Shown here: in pieces, positions 44,638 to 52,898 of the stretch
Position numbering within the stretch: position 1 is the first letter of the stretch
How the letters are laid out: every line of letters starts with the position of its first letter
Source of the DNA: Allobosea sp. Root483D1
Lineage (GTDB): Bacteria > Pseudomonadota > Alphaproteobacteria > Rhizobiales > Beijerinckiaceae
Length of the DNA: 64,000 nucleotides
Assembly (NCBI RefSeq): GCF_001429505.1
Contig: NZ_LMJW01000023.1
Location: forward strand, 273,931-337,930
Reading direction: 5' to 3'
Program-made: the position numbers and the translations under genes
The notes under the pieces: generated by a model
Database searches by the model: none
The model's input: the letters and a program-made list of their open reading frames with translations, nothing else
What the model was told of the DNA's origin: nothing

Positions 44638-45047
44638 GCAAATCCGCCGACAGCCATATGGTCGAGATAGTCCCGAACGGCCGCAGCCTTGCCATCCTTG
44701 ACGAGGGCCTCGGCGGTCCGCCCGCCGAATGCCGGCAATGGCTGGGCCCGATACCAAGCCATGGCCTGTTCCTGGCCACCAGCCCATTCCGTCACGCGGC
44801 TGATGATCTCCAGCATTTCACGAAGCCGCCCCTGGGCCTTTGGCGCACTGCTGCGCTCGACCCGGTAGAGGGTCTCGCGCGCAAGACCAGCCGTGTCCGC
44901 GAGCTGGGACTTGGACATCCCAAAGCCGTCCGCGAGCTGACCGATCGCGATCCTGCCAGCCCGATCCATATAGGACAGGACCAAAGACTCACTCTGAGAG
45001 GTAGCCTTCACGGCTTGAGCCATCATCACCGCCATATCATTTGCCAT
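44634..45047 (-). CDS. Xre-type antitoxin of the second RES module
   Basis: A ~137-residue antitoxin: RIAIGQLADGFGMSKSQLAD, TAGLARETLYRVERSSAPKA (HTH), and DUF2384-type C-terminus (EWAGGQEQAMAWYRAQPLPA, FGGRTAEALVKDGKAAAVRD, YLDHMAVGGFA). The first ATG at 45047 falls inside the operator dyad, so an ATG at 45035, 45026 or 45023 may be the true start. Transcribed towards the RES gene. Confidence 0.85.
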   Translation of the reverse strand: MANDMAVMMAQAVKATSQSESLVLSYMDRAGRIAIGQLADGFGMSKSQLADTAGLARETLYRVERSSAPKAQGRLREMLEIISRVTEWAGGQEQAMAWYRAQPLPAFGGRTAEALVKDGKAAAVRDYLDHMAVGGFA

Positions 45048-45071
45048 ATTATCTGTGCGCAATATATGGCA
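45031..45071. promoter_or_regulatory. Operator of the second Xre-RES module
   Basis: Inverted repeat TGCCATAT (45042-45049) and ATATGGCA (45064-45071), 14-bp spacer, plus a third GCCATAT at 45031-45037 as a direct repeat 12 bp from the left arm. AT-rich spacer suits a promoter. Candidate binding sites for the Xre antitoxin. The half-site differs from that of the first module. Confidence 0.65.
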
Positions 45072-45197
45072 TCCTCAGCCTCGTTACAATCCGCAGCCGG
45101 ACTATCACCGTATTATCGGCGCCAGATCGCTTTGCTGAAGCACGCAAGCCGCTCTGATGATCGAAATGAGCGCATCCCGAGTGAGACGAAGGCCCCT

Positions 45198-45530
45198 TCA
45201 GCCACCGAGGTTCGCTGGTGCGGATGCGGTCATTGCAATTGGGACCGCTGGGCGTAGCCCCAGGCCCTGCAGGTTCAGCCAAGCCTCGATCTCGCGCGCC
45301 CGGGTCAGGCCAATACCCGGCTCCTCCAGCAACTCGCCTAGAGAATAAGCCGCGGCAATTTCGCTGAGCTTCTGACCGCGCTGTTTCAGGCTCCGACCGC
45401 CCACATGGGCATAGCGACCGTGCAAGAGCACGTTTCGGGCAACGCGTGGGAGGCGGTGGGGCATGAAGGCTACTATCGCTGCTTCATCACCACGATCAAG
45501 AAGCACGGCTGCCGCTGCGGCAAATCGCAT
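45198..45530 (-). CDS. Hypothetical protein downstream of the WGR gene, 110 aa
   Basis: A 110-residue protein, MRFAAAAAVLLDRGDEAAIV with HRLPRVARNVLLHGRYAHVG and a C-terminal part (KLSEIAAAYSLGELLEEPGI, GLTRAREIEAWLNLQGLGLR) that resembles a helix-hairpin-helix DNA-binding fold. I do not recognise a named family. It starts 26 bp after the WGR gene on the same strand and is probably co-transcribed. The pair sits downstream of a repC relic. Confidence 0.5.
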   Translation of the reverse strand: MRFAAAAAVLLDRGDEAAIVAFMPHRLPRVARNVLLHGRYAHVGGRSLKQRGQKLSEIAAAYSLGELLEEPGIGLTRAREIEAWLNLQGLGLRPAVPIAMTASAPANLGG

Positions 45531-45555
45531 TTCCCGCGTCTGCGGCCGTGTAACC

Positions 45556-45867
45556 CTAGATCTGTCGAGTTCGATCAAGATCCTCCCAACCCCTCCCCGC
45601 CTGCAGCACGATCCGATAGCCACGCTTCGTCTTTCTGAGTAGCCAATCCTCGAGCGCCTCAGCGGCTTCCTCAAGATCTCCGTAGAGATCGAGACGGCGC
45701 CGGCCAGGGCTGCCCCGCCGTCCCCATTCGCGCACCAGAGCCGCGTCGCCAAACAGCGTTGGTTCCACAGCCAGCACATAGAAACGGGCCATGTTCTGCT
45801 GCGGGTCGCTGCGATCCAACACCAGCATCTGCAGGCGGGGCGAGGTCGTCTCGATGACGCTGTCCAT
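45556..45867 (-). CDS. WGR-domain protein
   Basis: A 103-residue protein: SPRLQMLVLDRSDPQQNMAR leads into FYVLAVEPTLFGDAALVREW and GRRGSPGRRRLDLYGDLEEA, the WGR fold named after the Trp-Gly-Arg seen here (EWGR). Short single-WGR proteins are common on rhizobial plasmids. WGR folds bind nucleic-acid ends in PARP-type proteins. ATG at 45867 chosen; the longer frame upstream is out-of-phase repC remnant. Confidence 0.75.
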   Translation of the reverse strand: MDSVIETTSPRLQMLVLDRSDPQQNMARFYVLAVEPTLFGDAALVREWGRRGSPGRRRLDLYGDLEEAAEALEDWLLRKTKRGYRIVLQAGRGWEDLDRTRQI

Positions 45868-45977
45868 GCGCACATCTCGCGCCGGGTCCAAGCCCCCGTC
45901 CAACGCAAAGGTTGAATCGATCCGACGCCACTGATTCACATCGTCGATGAAACGTTCCGTTTGCGAACTCTCCGCGG

Positions 45978-46145
45978 TTAGACACGTTGCTTCTCGCGTT
46001 TGCGGCTGCCGATCAGCGCCATCAGCATTGGTCCGAGCGAGAATTCGCCGGCCTCGGCCCTTCGTGTCAGCCCGCATAGATAACCACCTGCACTATTGAT
46101 CGCTTCGGCCCGCTGCAGAATGGCTGCCACCACAACAGCGGAAGC
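45978..46145 (-). pseudogene. Second repC, 3' terminal fragment
   Basis: The minus strand encodes VVVAAILQRAEAINSAGGYL, CGLTRRAEAGEFSLGPMLMA and LIGSRKREKQRV, then TAA. It matches residues ~350-409 of the intact RepC (VVAAILQRGEAITSAGGYLR and on) closely but not identically, so it comes from a different repABC replicon. At ~46140 it fuses to the DUF1254 remnant. This is a relic of plasmid fusion or recombination. Confidence 0.8.
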
Positions 46146-46745
46146 AGGTGGAAGCCCTTTTGGACCTCGCGGGCGGCGGGCAGGTCGGCCTCGCCGTTGA
46201 CGAAGATGCGTTGCCGGCGACGGCGATAGTCGTGCGAACCTTGATCTGCTTCATCGTGGCAGGGATGGGGCCGGTGTAGTCGGGCCCCGTGACTAGGAAC
46301 AGACCGGGCTCAGGCCCCTTGCTGCCGCCGATGTTGTAGACGACCTGGTCATAGTAGTCGCCGATCTGGACGATGAACCAGCGCTTCTCGGTGAGGGCCG
46401 GGACGCTGACGACGATTGGCTCGGCACTCAAGTCCATCGCCGAGTAGCCGTCGATCGAGACGTTGTTGGGCGTGTTGAGAAACTTGTCGGCGGCGTCTTC
46501 AGATCCGCGTATTTTCGGTACTAATTTAGGCCAACCCCGTTGACCTCAAGGCCTGCATAGAGGGTGTGGACCAGGTCGACGAACGGTCGGCCCCAAATCG
46601 CAGTCTGGACGCCTGCTGTGTAGACCTGCTCCTCCCGGATCTGACTGGGGGACAGCTTTGCTCTGGCATCTTGCGCATTCGCCGCGTAGGCGAACGCAAC
46701 CAACACCACCGCAGCTACGACTGATTTCAACATGGGGATCTCCAT
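46146..46745 (-). pseudogene. DUF1254-domain envelope protein, broken
   Basis: The 5' part is intact: signal peptide MLKSVVAAVVLVAFAYAANA, then LSPSQIREEQVYTAGVQTAI, WGRPFVDLVHTLYAGLEVNG. A stop follows at 46521. The next family segments reappear in other frames: NVSIDGYSAMDLSAEPIVVS, VPALTEKRWFIVQIGDYYDQ, VYNIGGSKGPEPGLFLVTGP and, after another slip, INGEAD-like VNGEADLPAAREVQKGFHLL. The remaining two thirds of the gene is replaced by the repC fragment. DUF1254/DUF1214 proteins are periplasmic and of unknown function. Confidence 0.7.
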
Positions 46746-47394
46746 GGCCGTGTCTGACGACAGCGCGGAACTGCGACTTAGGCATTACAGCGTCAATATG
46801 TAGCGACCGGAGGAGCAACGACATGCTTCCAAGCGGACCTATCGAATAGCTGCACCGGGTGGAAAGCGGTCATTTGCGTGCGAACCACAAGCGGACAGTA
46901 TTCCACCGACGACACCCCGATCGAGACAGGCTGCTTCCGGCATGACTTCAGTTTGGCGTTCTCCACCCCGGGGAGCCGATATAACCCGCCCAGTCCGGAT
47001 TTGGCCCGGTCTCAGCGCCTCGCGCCAACTGCGGGAACAGCTTCAGTTGAGCGATGGGAAGCCGAGCTTATGGCGCTCAGTGACGTCAGGATCTCCGCCA
47101 GCCTCGGCCGCGAGATACAACATGTATCTCTTCCGCTCTAGCGGGGTGTCGGGCGCACCGCGCTGCCCCCGTCGCTTGGCTCGAATTTCTCTCCGTCTTC
47201 GGTCGAGACACGATACTTCGGCATGTCGCACTCCCTTTGATGAGGCTTCGCGGTGTGGAACCGCAGGCAGACCTTTCGGTCCCGTCGCGCTCAAAGCTGA
47301 GGATCTGTTCGTTCATGCTACTCCCCAAGGATGACGGAACGTAATTTAACCGCTACCCTCGCCGGCGGTGCATGGTGAGGACGTTGCGGTCGTT
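46746..47394. other. No intact gene; contains one copy of a ~110-bp repeat
   Basis: About 650 bp without a supportable gene. A minus-strand start with a good ribosome site (GGGAG before ATG at ~47224) reads MPKYRVSTEDGEKFEPSDGG but stops after 28 residues. The adjacent frame then reads DTPLERKRYMLYLAAEAGGD, then TERHKLGFPSLN, the repeated motif also present near 52440-52550. It is probably one small frameshifted gene. Confidence 0.45.
47040..47165 (-). repeat. Diverged repeat, copy 1
   Basis: This segment encodes DTPLERKRYMLYLAAEAGGD and HKLGFPSLN on the minus strand. It is about three quarters identical at DNA level, by eye, to 52436-52555 (DTPLERKRYTHCLAAEAGGY, HKLDIPSLN). Conservation of reading frame suggests a small duplicated gene rather than a non-coding repeat. 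Confidence 0.55.
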
Positions 47395-47490
47395 ATGGAA
47401 AAGTTGGTCGCCAATAATTTGCGCGGGATGTTGCTAAGGGTTGCGCTGGTCGTAGCGATCGGGACAGCGCTGGCGCTTCCGATACTCTGA
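47395..47490 (+). CDS. Possible 31-aa membrane peptide
   Basis: MEKLVANNLRGMLLRVALVV then AIGTALALPIL: a 31-residue frame with one hydrophobic helix after a basic start. No clear ribosome site and no homologue known to me, so it may be chance. Confidence 0.25.
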   Translation: MEKLVANNLRGMLLRVALVVAIGTALALPIL

Positions 47491-47670
47491 TCAGCTTTCG
47501 AGAATTGCTGAGCTGCCGACGTGCAGCAGGTCGCTGTAGGGCATGCGCCCTTCAGCGATGAGTAGCGTGGCGCAGCTTCTCGTCATCCGTTCCGCCGCGA
47601 CGGAGCGATTTCGGCTGCGACTTCCGGCTGCACCGAGGCGACGCCTTCTTCGAAGCGCAGGGCGCTTAGC

Positions 47671-48597
47671 TCAGCTGGACATATCCCGCGCTCCAAAGGT
47701 GCTGAGGTCGGAAATTGTCTCACACCTCAAAAGGGCCCATTCAGCATCCTCGCACTCACCATTCAGCGCGCTTTGATAGAGCTGCTCCAATCCGATGCGC
47801 AGCTGATAGCCTAGGAACCGCTGCGCCCGAACAAGAGCGGGATCGCGGTGTTCAAAATATCGCGCTTGGTGCTCCATGCAGGTGAGCCACGGGCGCCAAA
47901 AGAAAATGTTGGCAAGATCGTATAGGGGGTCGCCGATGAGCGCCTCGCTCCAATCTATAACCCCAGTGATCCGACCGCCTTCGGACAGCACATTGTTGGA
48001 GCCGAAGTCGCCGTGAACCAAACGGTGCTCATCCGAATACTGACTGGCGCTGCTCAGGAGAAATTCTAAAGCGCGCGCCACCACCTTCGCCTTCTCTCCG
48101 AGGCCGAGCGCTGCCCAGTCGTATTGCATGGGATCGGCTACTGCGAGCACGAATGAGCGCCAGCTCGCAAATCGGCCAACACCGTCGGATCCGAAGGGGC
48201 CGAAACCAATCTGCTCGGGCTCAATTGACGATATTGCGGATAGGACTTCAGCAACAGGAGTCAAGACAGCCGACAGACTCGCCTCGTTCAAATCCTGCAG
48301 GGTGATGCCAGGCGCTCGGCGAGAGACGCAGTAACTTAGATCTTGATCGAAGGCGCCCACACTTACGATTTTTGGAACTGGTAATTCGGCTGAGGTAAAA
48401 TTTTGATAGACGTAGGCGTCTTTGCGGAAATCTTCGATATGACCGTTTAGTCGCAGGACGTACTCACCATCACGAGCCTTGAACGCGAACGCGCGCGACT
48501 CCTCACCCTCTTTGAGTTGAACAATATTACCGACCTCGGAGAACATTCGGTTGAGGAATGATTCAATCTCAATTTTAGCGACATAAGCCTTTTTCAT
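47671..48597 (-). CDS. APH(4)-like aminoglycoside phosphotransferase (hygromycin B kinase-type)
   Basis: A 308-residue kinase closely following the hygromycin B 4-O-kinase layout: VQLKEGEESRAFAFKARDGE, YVLRLNGHIEDFRKDAYVYQ, YCVSRRAPGITLQDLNEASL, GFGPFGSDGVGRFASWRSFV, and the Brenner box RLVHGDFGSNNVLSEGGRIT with the metal site GVIDWSEALIGDPLYDLANI. Catalytic Asp is in HGDFGSNN. ANIFFWRPWLTCMEHQARYF is especially APH(4)-like. It would phosphorylate hygromycin-type aminoglycosides in the cytoplasm. Divergent from the APH(3')-like gene across a ~200-bp gap. AT content is higher than its neighbours. Confidence 0.85.
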   Translation of the reverse strand: MKKAYVAKIEIESFLNRMFSEVGNIVQLKEGEESRAFAFKARDGEYVLRLNGHIEDFRKDAYVYQNFTSAELPVPKIVSVGAFDQDLSYCVSRRAPGITLQDLNEASLSAVLTPVAEVLSAISSIEPEQIGFGPFGSDGVGRFASWRSFVLAVADPMQYDWAALGLGEKAKVVARALEFLLSSASQYSDEHRLVHGDFGSNNVLSEGGRITGVIDWSEALIGDPLYDLANIFFWRPWLTCMEHQARYFEHRDPALVRAQRFLGYQLRIGLEQLYQSALNGECEDAEWALLRCETISDLSTFGARDMSS

Positions 48598-48800
48598 TTT
48601 TGCACCAGTAATCCTCGAAACGGCGGCCCAAATTCGCGTTTTGTTGCTTCCACGCCAATCATCCGGGCCACTTTCGTAAGTTGAGGATTGCTCCCTTCGG
48701 CAGTTCGCGCCGTCCGGTAGGGACGATTGCCCTCCATTGTCGACGTCTAGACGGGCGAAAATCTCGCCTATAAACCGGCCCGCTGACATTACTGACGTGG

Positions 48801-49643
48801 TTGGAGCAAAGCGGGATTTTGAGCAATCAGGACGGTCCAAACAAATTCCACGCCGGTGCCGAGGCGCTCATTTCGCAAGCTCCTGAGGCATGGAAAGGAC
48901 GGATAGCCGAATACAGCTGGGTGCAGCAAACACTTGGCTGCTCAGACGCGGGTGTTTTTCGGCTGGTTGGAAATGGCAAGCCGCCGCTGTTCGTCAAGAC
49001 CGAGCCGGCTTCTCCGATGAGTGAAGTTCCCGACGAGGGAAACCGCTTGCGCTGGCTAGCCAGCGCAGGCATCCCAGGCGCACAAGTCATTGATGAAGCG
49101 TCGGAAGCCGGGCGGCACTGGCTTTTGCTGAGCGCGGTTCCTGGCTTAGACCTGCTTTCGGCCAGCTTAGAGCCCCTAAAGAAGATGGAGGTCATCGCAG
49201 ACGCGCTCCGACTCCTGCATCGCCTCGACACGGCCTCTTGCCCCTTTGATCATAGAGCTGAACATCGCATCCAACGGGCTCAGGCGCGTATGTTAGCGGG
49301 GCTAGTGGATGAAGACGATCTCGATGAAGAACACCAAGGTCTCCTTCCAATTGACCTGTTCGCTCGGTTGAAAGCCCGCCAGCCCACGCACGAAGATTTG
49401 GTAGTGACACATGGTGACGCTTGCCTACCAAACATCATGGTCGATGGGGGCAAATTCTCGGGCTTCATCGATTGTGGCCGACTGGGTGTGGCTGACCGAT
49501 ATCAAGATCTGGCTTTGACCACGCGCGACATCGCCGAGGAATTAGGCGACGACTTTGTCAAGCCGTTTCTTGAACGGTACGGAGTTGCGCATCTCGATCC
49601 GGACCGCGTCGCATTTTATCGCCTGTTGGATGAGTTCTATTGA
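48801..49643 (+). CDS. APH(3')-II-like aminoglycoside phosphotransferase
   Basis: A ~270-280-residue kinase of the APH(3') family: [80 protein letters not shown], and the active site [20 protein letters not shown] then [20 protein letters not shown]. The end FYRLLDEFY matches the usual LLDEFF. It phosphorylates the 3'-hydroxyl of kanamycin/neomycin-type drugs. No ATG precedes the conserved part; TTG at 48801 or 48819 must serve. Clearly related to, but diverged from, the classical nptII product. Confidence 0.88.
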   Translation: MEQSGILSNQDGPNKFHAGAEALISQAPEAWKGRIAEYSWVQQTLGCSDAGVFRLVGNGKPPLFVKTEPASPMSEVPDEGNRLRWLASAGIPGAQVIDEASEAGRHWLLLSAVPGLDLLSASLEPLKKMEVIADALRLLHRLDTASCPFDHRAEHRIQRAQARMLAGLVDEDDLDEEHQGLLPIDLFARLKARQPTHEDLVVTHGDACLPNIMVDGGKFSGFIDCGRLGVADRYQDLALTTRDIAEELGDDFVKPFLERYGVAHLDPDRVAFYRLLDEFY

Positions 49644-49700
49644 GGCTAATTGCTCCGCACGGCACGTAACCCCGAGGCGGCATGAAGCCTCCTTTGATGA

Positions 49701-49937
49701 TCAATATCGCCCTTCCGAGGGACGGCGGTCGATCTCGCGCAGGTCTCGGCTCACGGCGCAGAAGTTTTCGGCCGCCGCTTGGTGGCGCCGCCAGGCTTCG
49801 ATCGGCTCCTTTGCAGGCTGCATGGTACTCCACTGCTTGTGAGGGGCGTCGATCGCTACACGATCGTCGGGATCAAGCCCTGCGGCCCGGCACATGGCAC
49901 GTGCTATGATTTCGACGCGCTCTGGGACTCCCGCCAT
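49701..49937 (-). CDS. Small hypothetical protein, 78 aa
   Basis: A 78-residue protein, MAGVPERVEIIARAMCRAAG with LDPDDRVAIDAPHKQWSTMQ, resembling short phage/plasmid hypothetical proteins that begin RxExIARAMCxAxGxDPD. The C-terminal part is less coherent. It is alone on the minus strand. Function unknown. Confidence 0.5.
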   Translation of the reverse strand: MAGVPERVEIIARAMCRAAGLDPDDRVAIDAPHKQWSTMQPAKEPIEAWRRHQAAAENFCAVSRDLREIDRRPSEGRY

Positions 49938-50215
49938 TGCAACTATTCCTCGCTACTGAGTCAATTTAGCCCCCCAGTTCCACCATCGAGCGCTCTGACA
50001 AAGCCGACGTCTACGGCAAAAGACACGATTGCCTTCGGACGAAAGGATCACGCTTGCGATCACATCAGCGGGCTTGGATGTCGCGCGCGCGGTCGTAGCC
50101 CTCGGAAGGAATCAAGACCGCTCGGACCGACGATCGCGTACCGGAACATCCCGCCATGCCACCCGTTCCCCGTTCCAACAGTCCGCGCGGCACGCGCCGA
50201 AATGGAGGACGCCCA

Positions 50216-50455
50216 ATGATGCATGTGGACCAGATTCGCGAAGGCCTGCAGGTGGTCGGTTCCGACCAGTGCCATGTCGGCACGGTCGATGCTCTCACGG
50301 GGCAGTTGCTGAAGCTCAAGAAGAACGATCCGGCCTCGGGCGGAACCCACCACTACCTCGATATCGGCCTGATCGCCGACATCGAAGGTGACACGATCAA
50401 GTTGCTCGTCACGGCGGATGACGCCAGGCAGCGCTGGTCGGACGAGAGCGACTAG
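50216..50455 (+). CDS. DUF2171 (PRC-barrel-like) protein
   Basis: A 79-residue protein: [40 protein letters not shown], then [19 protein letters not shown]. This is the DUF2171 pattern, a small PRC-barrel-like domain common in alphaproteobacteria and often linked to stress genes. A strong ribosome site (GGAGGA at 50204-50209) fixes the start at 50216, or the next ATG at 50219. It is followed 44 bp on by the TPP enzyme. Confidence 0.8.
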   Translation: MMHVDQIREGLQVVGSDQCHVGTVDALTGQLLKLKKNDPASGGTHHYLDIGLIADIEGDTIKLLVTADDARQRWSDESD

Positions 50456-50499
50456 GCCTTCTCTCGTTCCACAGTTTCAGCTCTTCCGCGGAGGCCACG

Positions 50500-52287
50500 A
50501 TGGCAGAAAACGTCGCCGACTTCATCTGGAACCGCCTGCATGATTGGGGCGTGCGCCGCGTCTACGGCTATCCGGGCGACGGGATCGGCGGCCTTATCGC
50601 GGCGCTCCAGCGACAGGACGGGCGGATCGCCTTTGTGCAGGCGCGTCATGAAGAGACGGCGGCGCTGATGGCCTCGGGCGAGAGCCGCTTCACCGGCGAG
50701 GTCGGAGTCTGCATCGCGACGTCTGGCCCCGGAGCCGTGCATATCTTGAACGGGCTTTACGATGCCCGCCTCGATCATCGTCCTGTGCTGGCCTTGGTCG
50801 GGCAGCAGGCTCGCAGTGCGATGGGAGCGCACTATCAGCAGGACCTCGACCTGCAGAGCCTCTTCAAGGATGTCGCTGGCGCCTACGTCGAAACGGCGAG
50901 CGTTCCGGAACAAGTTCCACATCTGATCGATCGCGCCTATCGCATCGCCAAGGCCGAGCGACGCGTCACCTGCGTGATCCTGCCGAACGATCTGCAATTG
51001 CAGGAGATGCGGCAACCGGCTCGCGAGCACGGCATGACCTTTTCCGGCGTTGGCGTCGAGATGTCGGCGCCCGTGCCCGGCCGGTCTGCACTGCAGCGTG
51101 CAGCCGACATCCTCAATTCCGGCGAGAAGGTTGCGATGCTGGTCGGTGCTGGTGCGATAGGCGCTACCGACCAAGTATTGGCTGTCGCCGAGACGCTGCA
51201 GGCGGGCATCGCGAAGGCCTTGCTCGGCAAGGCCGCCGTGCCGGATGACGTCGCCTTCTGCACGGGCTCGATTGGGCTGCTCGGCACGAAGGCCAGTTGG
51301 GAGTTGATGCAGGGCTGCGACACGTTCCTCATGGTCGGCTCCGGCTTCCCCTATGCCGAGTTCCTGCCCAAGCCCGGTCAGGCGAGAGGCGTTCAGATTG
51401 ACGTCGACGCGGGCATGCTCGGCCTGCGCTACCCGATGGACATCAATCTGATCGGGGATGCTACCGCAACGCTCACAGCCCTGCTTCCGCTGCTCGAACA
51501 GAAATCGGCGCCGGACTGGCGTGCCGAGATCGAGGAGAATACCCGCAAATCCTGGGCCGAGCTTGTCGACCTGGCGGCAGTCGAGGCCGACCCGATCAAC
51601 CCGCAGCAAGTTGCGCACGAGCTCTCCGCGCGGCTGCCTGAAGCGAGCATCGTCACAGCCGACAGCGGCACGACCACGGTCTGGTACGCGCGCAATCTGC
51701 GCTTTCGCGCCGGAATGATGGGCTCCGTTTCGGGCACGCTCGCAACCATGGGATGCGCTGTACCGTACGCGATCGCTGCGAAGTTCGCGTACCCGGAGCG
51801 CCCGGTCGTCGCGCTTGTCGGCGACGGGGCCATGCAGATGAATGGTCTCGGCGAACTCGTCACGATCGCCAAGTACTGGCGCGATTGGAGCGACCCGCGC
51901 CTTATCGTCATGGTGCTCAATAATCGCGAACTGGCCTATGTGACCTGGGAGGAGCGCATACAGGCCGGGGACCCGAAATGGCCTAGCAGCCAGCATCTGC
52001 CGGACCTGCCCTATGCCGACATCGCCCGACTAATGGGCCTCGATGGCGAGCGCGTTACCGAGCCGAGCGAAGTCGGCCCGGCTTGGGATCGGGCGCTCGC
52101 TGCCGAACGCCCCTTCGTCCTGGATATGGTGACCGACCCCGACATTCCGCCGTTGCCGCCCCATATCACGTTCGAGCAAGCGCGTGGCTTTGCGGGTGCA
52201 CTTGCTGCCGGCGACCCTGCCGCGGGCAGCGTGCTGGCAAAGACGGCGCGCTCGGTGTTGACGACCTTGCTGCCAGGGCGAGGCTGA
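50500..52287 (+). CDS. Thiamine-pyrophosphate enzyme (pyruvate oxidase/acetolactate synthase family)
   Basis: A 595-residue three-domain TPP enzyme. The N-terminal pyrimidine-binding domain has the catalytic Glu in VQARHEETAALMASGESRFT and VGVCIATSGPGAVHILNGLY. The central domain is NSGEKVAMLVGAGAIGATDQ. The C-terminal TPP domain has ALVGDGAMQMNGLGELVTIA then VLNNRELAYVTWEERIQAGD, with the GDG...NN metal motif. It decarboxylates a 2-oxoacid, pyruvate being the likeliest. This group is annotated 'thiamine pyrophosphate-requiring protein'; a FAD-site signature is not certain. Probably co-transcribed with the DUF2171 gene. Confidence 0.88.
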   Translation: MAENVADFIWNRLHDWGVRRVYGYPGDGIGGLIAALQRQDGRIAFVQARHEETAALMASGESRFTGEVGVCIATSGPGAVHILNGLYDARLDHRPVLALVGQQARSAMGAHYQQDLDLQSLFKDVAGAYVETASVPEQVPHLIDRAYRIAKAERRVTCVILPNDLQLQEMRQPAREHGMTFSGVGVEMSAPVPGRSALQRAADILNSGEKVAMLVGAGAIGATDQVLAVAETLQAGIAKALLGKAAVPDDVAFCTGSIGLLGTKASWELMQGCDTFLMVGSGFPYAEFLPKPGQARGVQIDVDAGMLGLRYPMDINLIGDATATLTALLPLLEQKSAPDWRAEIEENTRKSWAELVDLAAVEADPINPQQVAHELSARLPEASIVTADSGTTTVWYARNLRFRAGMMGSVSGTLATMGCAVPYAIAAKFAYPERPVVALVGDGAMQMNGLGELVTIAKYWRDWSDPRLIVMVLNNRELAYVTWEERIQAGDPKWPSSQHLPDLPYADIARLMGLDGERVTEPSEVGPAWDRALAAERPFVLDMVTDPDIPPLPPHITFEQARGFAGALAAGDPAAGSVLAKTARSVLTTLLPGRG

Positions 52288-52301
52288 GGAGATCAGACAG
52301 G

Positions 52302-52568
52302 TCAGTGGTCGTAATGCTCGCATCGCTCGACTTCTTGCAAAGCCTCGTCGCCCTTTCCATTACGAAAGCAAGCGCAAGCTTTTGATGCGTGCGGTTGAAC
52401 GACGCCATGCTCGCCTCGACTGGCCAAAATCTTGTTGAGTGACGGAATGTCGAGCTTATGGCGCCCAGTGACGGCAAGGTATCCCCCAGCCTCGGCCGCG
52501 AGGCAATGCGTGTATCTCTTCCGCTCAAGCGGTGTGTCGGCAACTGCTCCACTGGCGGGGAGAGTCAA
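52302..52568 (-). CDS. Small uncertain ORF containing repeat copy 2
   Basis: An 88-residue frame carrying DTPLERKRYTHCLAAEAGGY then GRHKLDIPSLNKILASRGEH. The first half is shared with the remnant near 47100, and the second half is Cys/His/Glu-rich. It ends 15 bp from the TPP gene's stop, convergent. It could be a real small gene or a relic of the duplicated one. Confidence 0.35.
   Translation of the reverse strand: MTLPASGAVADTPLERKRYTHCLAAEAGGYLAVTGRHKLDIPSLNKILASRGEHGVVQPHASKACACFRNGKGDEALQEVERCEHYDH
52436..52555 (-). repeat. Diverged repeat, copy 2
   Basis: Partner of the segment at 47040-47165. Both begin with TCGAGCTTATGGCG-like sequence on the plus strand (GCCGAGCTTATGGCGCTCAG versus GTCGAGCTTATGGCGCCCAG) and end near TATCTCTTCCGCTC. 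Confidence 0.55.
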
Positions 52569-52571
52569 ACT

Positions 52572-52814
52572 TCAGGTCTCGACTCGCTTATTGGCCGCCT
52601 TCGCGGCGGCGAGGAATGCGTCTCGCGCCTCACTGGGTGGCTTCTGCCCATCTATCGCCTCAGCGCAGGCTTTGAGCGCCACTCGCCACTCTGGCCCATG
52701 CGGTGGCCAAGCGAATAGTAGCTGAGCGGCCTTCTGTACCGATTTCACCGCATGCAATCGCCCATCTCTTGTCGGTCCGATGCGGACGGGCGGGCTGAAC
52801 TTGTGTTGCTCCAT
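52572..52814 (-). CDS. DUF982 protein
   Basis: An ~80-residue DUF982 protein: EQHKFSPPVRIGPTRDGRLH, AVKSVQKAAQLLFAWPPHGP, EWRVALKACAEAIDGQKPPS, EARDAFLAAAKAANKRV. This small family is typical of Rhizobiales and of unknown function. Start at 52814 (MEQHKF) or 52820. Confidence 0.8.
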   Translation of the reverse strand: MEQHKFSPPVRIGPTRDGRLHAVKSVQKAAQLLFAWPPHGPEWRVALKACAEAIDGQKPPSEARDAFLAAAKAANKRVET

Positions 52815-52863
52815 GAACACCTCAGCCCATATGCGCGCGAAACTTGAACTGTCTGAAAATCAA

Positions 52864-52891
52864 GTGGCCCCGCGCCGGAACACGGGGCCAC
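52864..52891 (-). terminator. Terminator of the large DUF1236 gene
   Basis: Stem GTGGCCCCG (52864-52872) and CGGGGCCAC (52883-52891), 10-nt loop. On the minus strand it lies 8 bp after the DUF1236 stop and is followed by the T-rich TTGATTTTC. Confidence 0.65.
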
Positions 52892-52898
52892 GTTCAAG

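Noticed and set aside
50452-51996. 514-aa minus-strand frame opposite the TPP enzyme
   Set aside because: It is a shadow of a well-supported gene; composition is His/Arg/Gly-rich as expected for antisense of GC-rich coding DNA.
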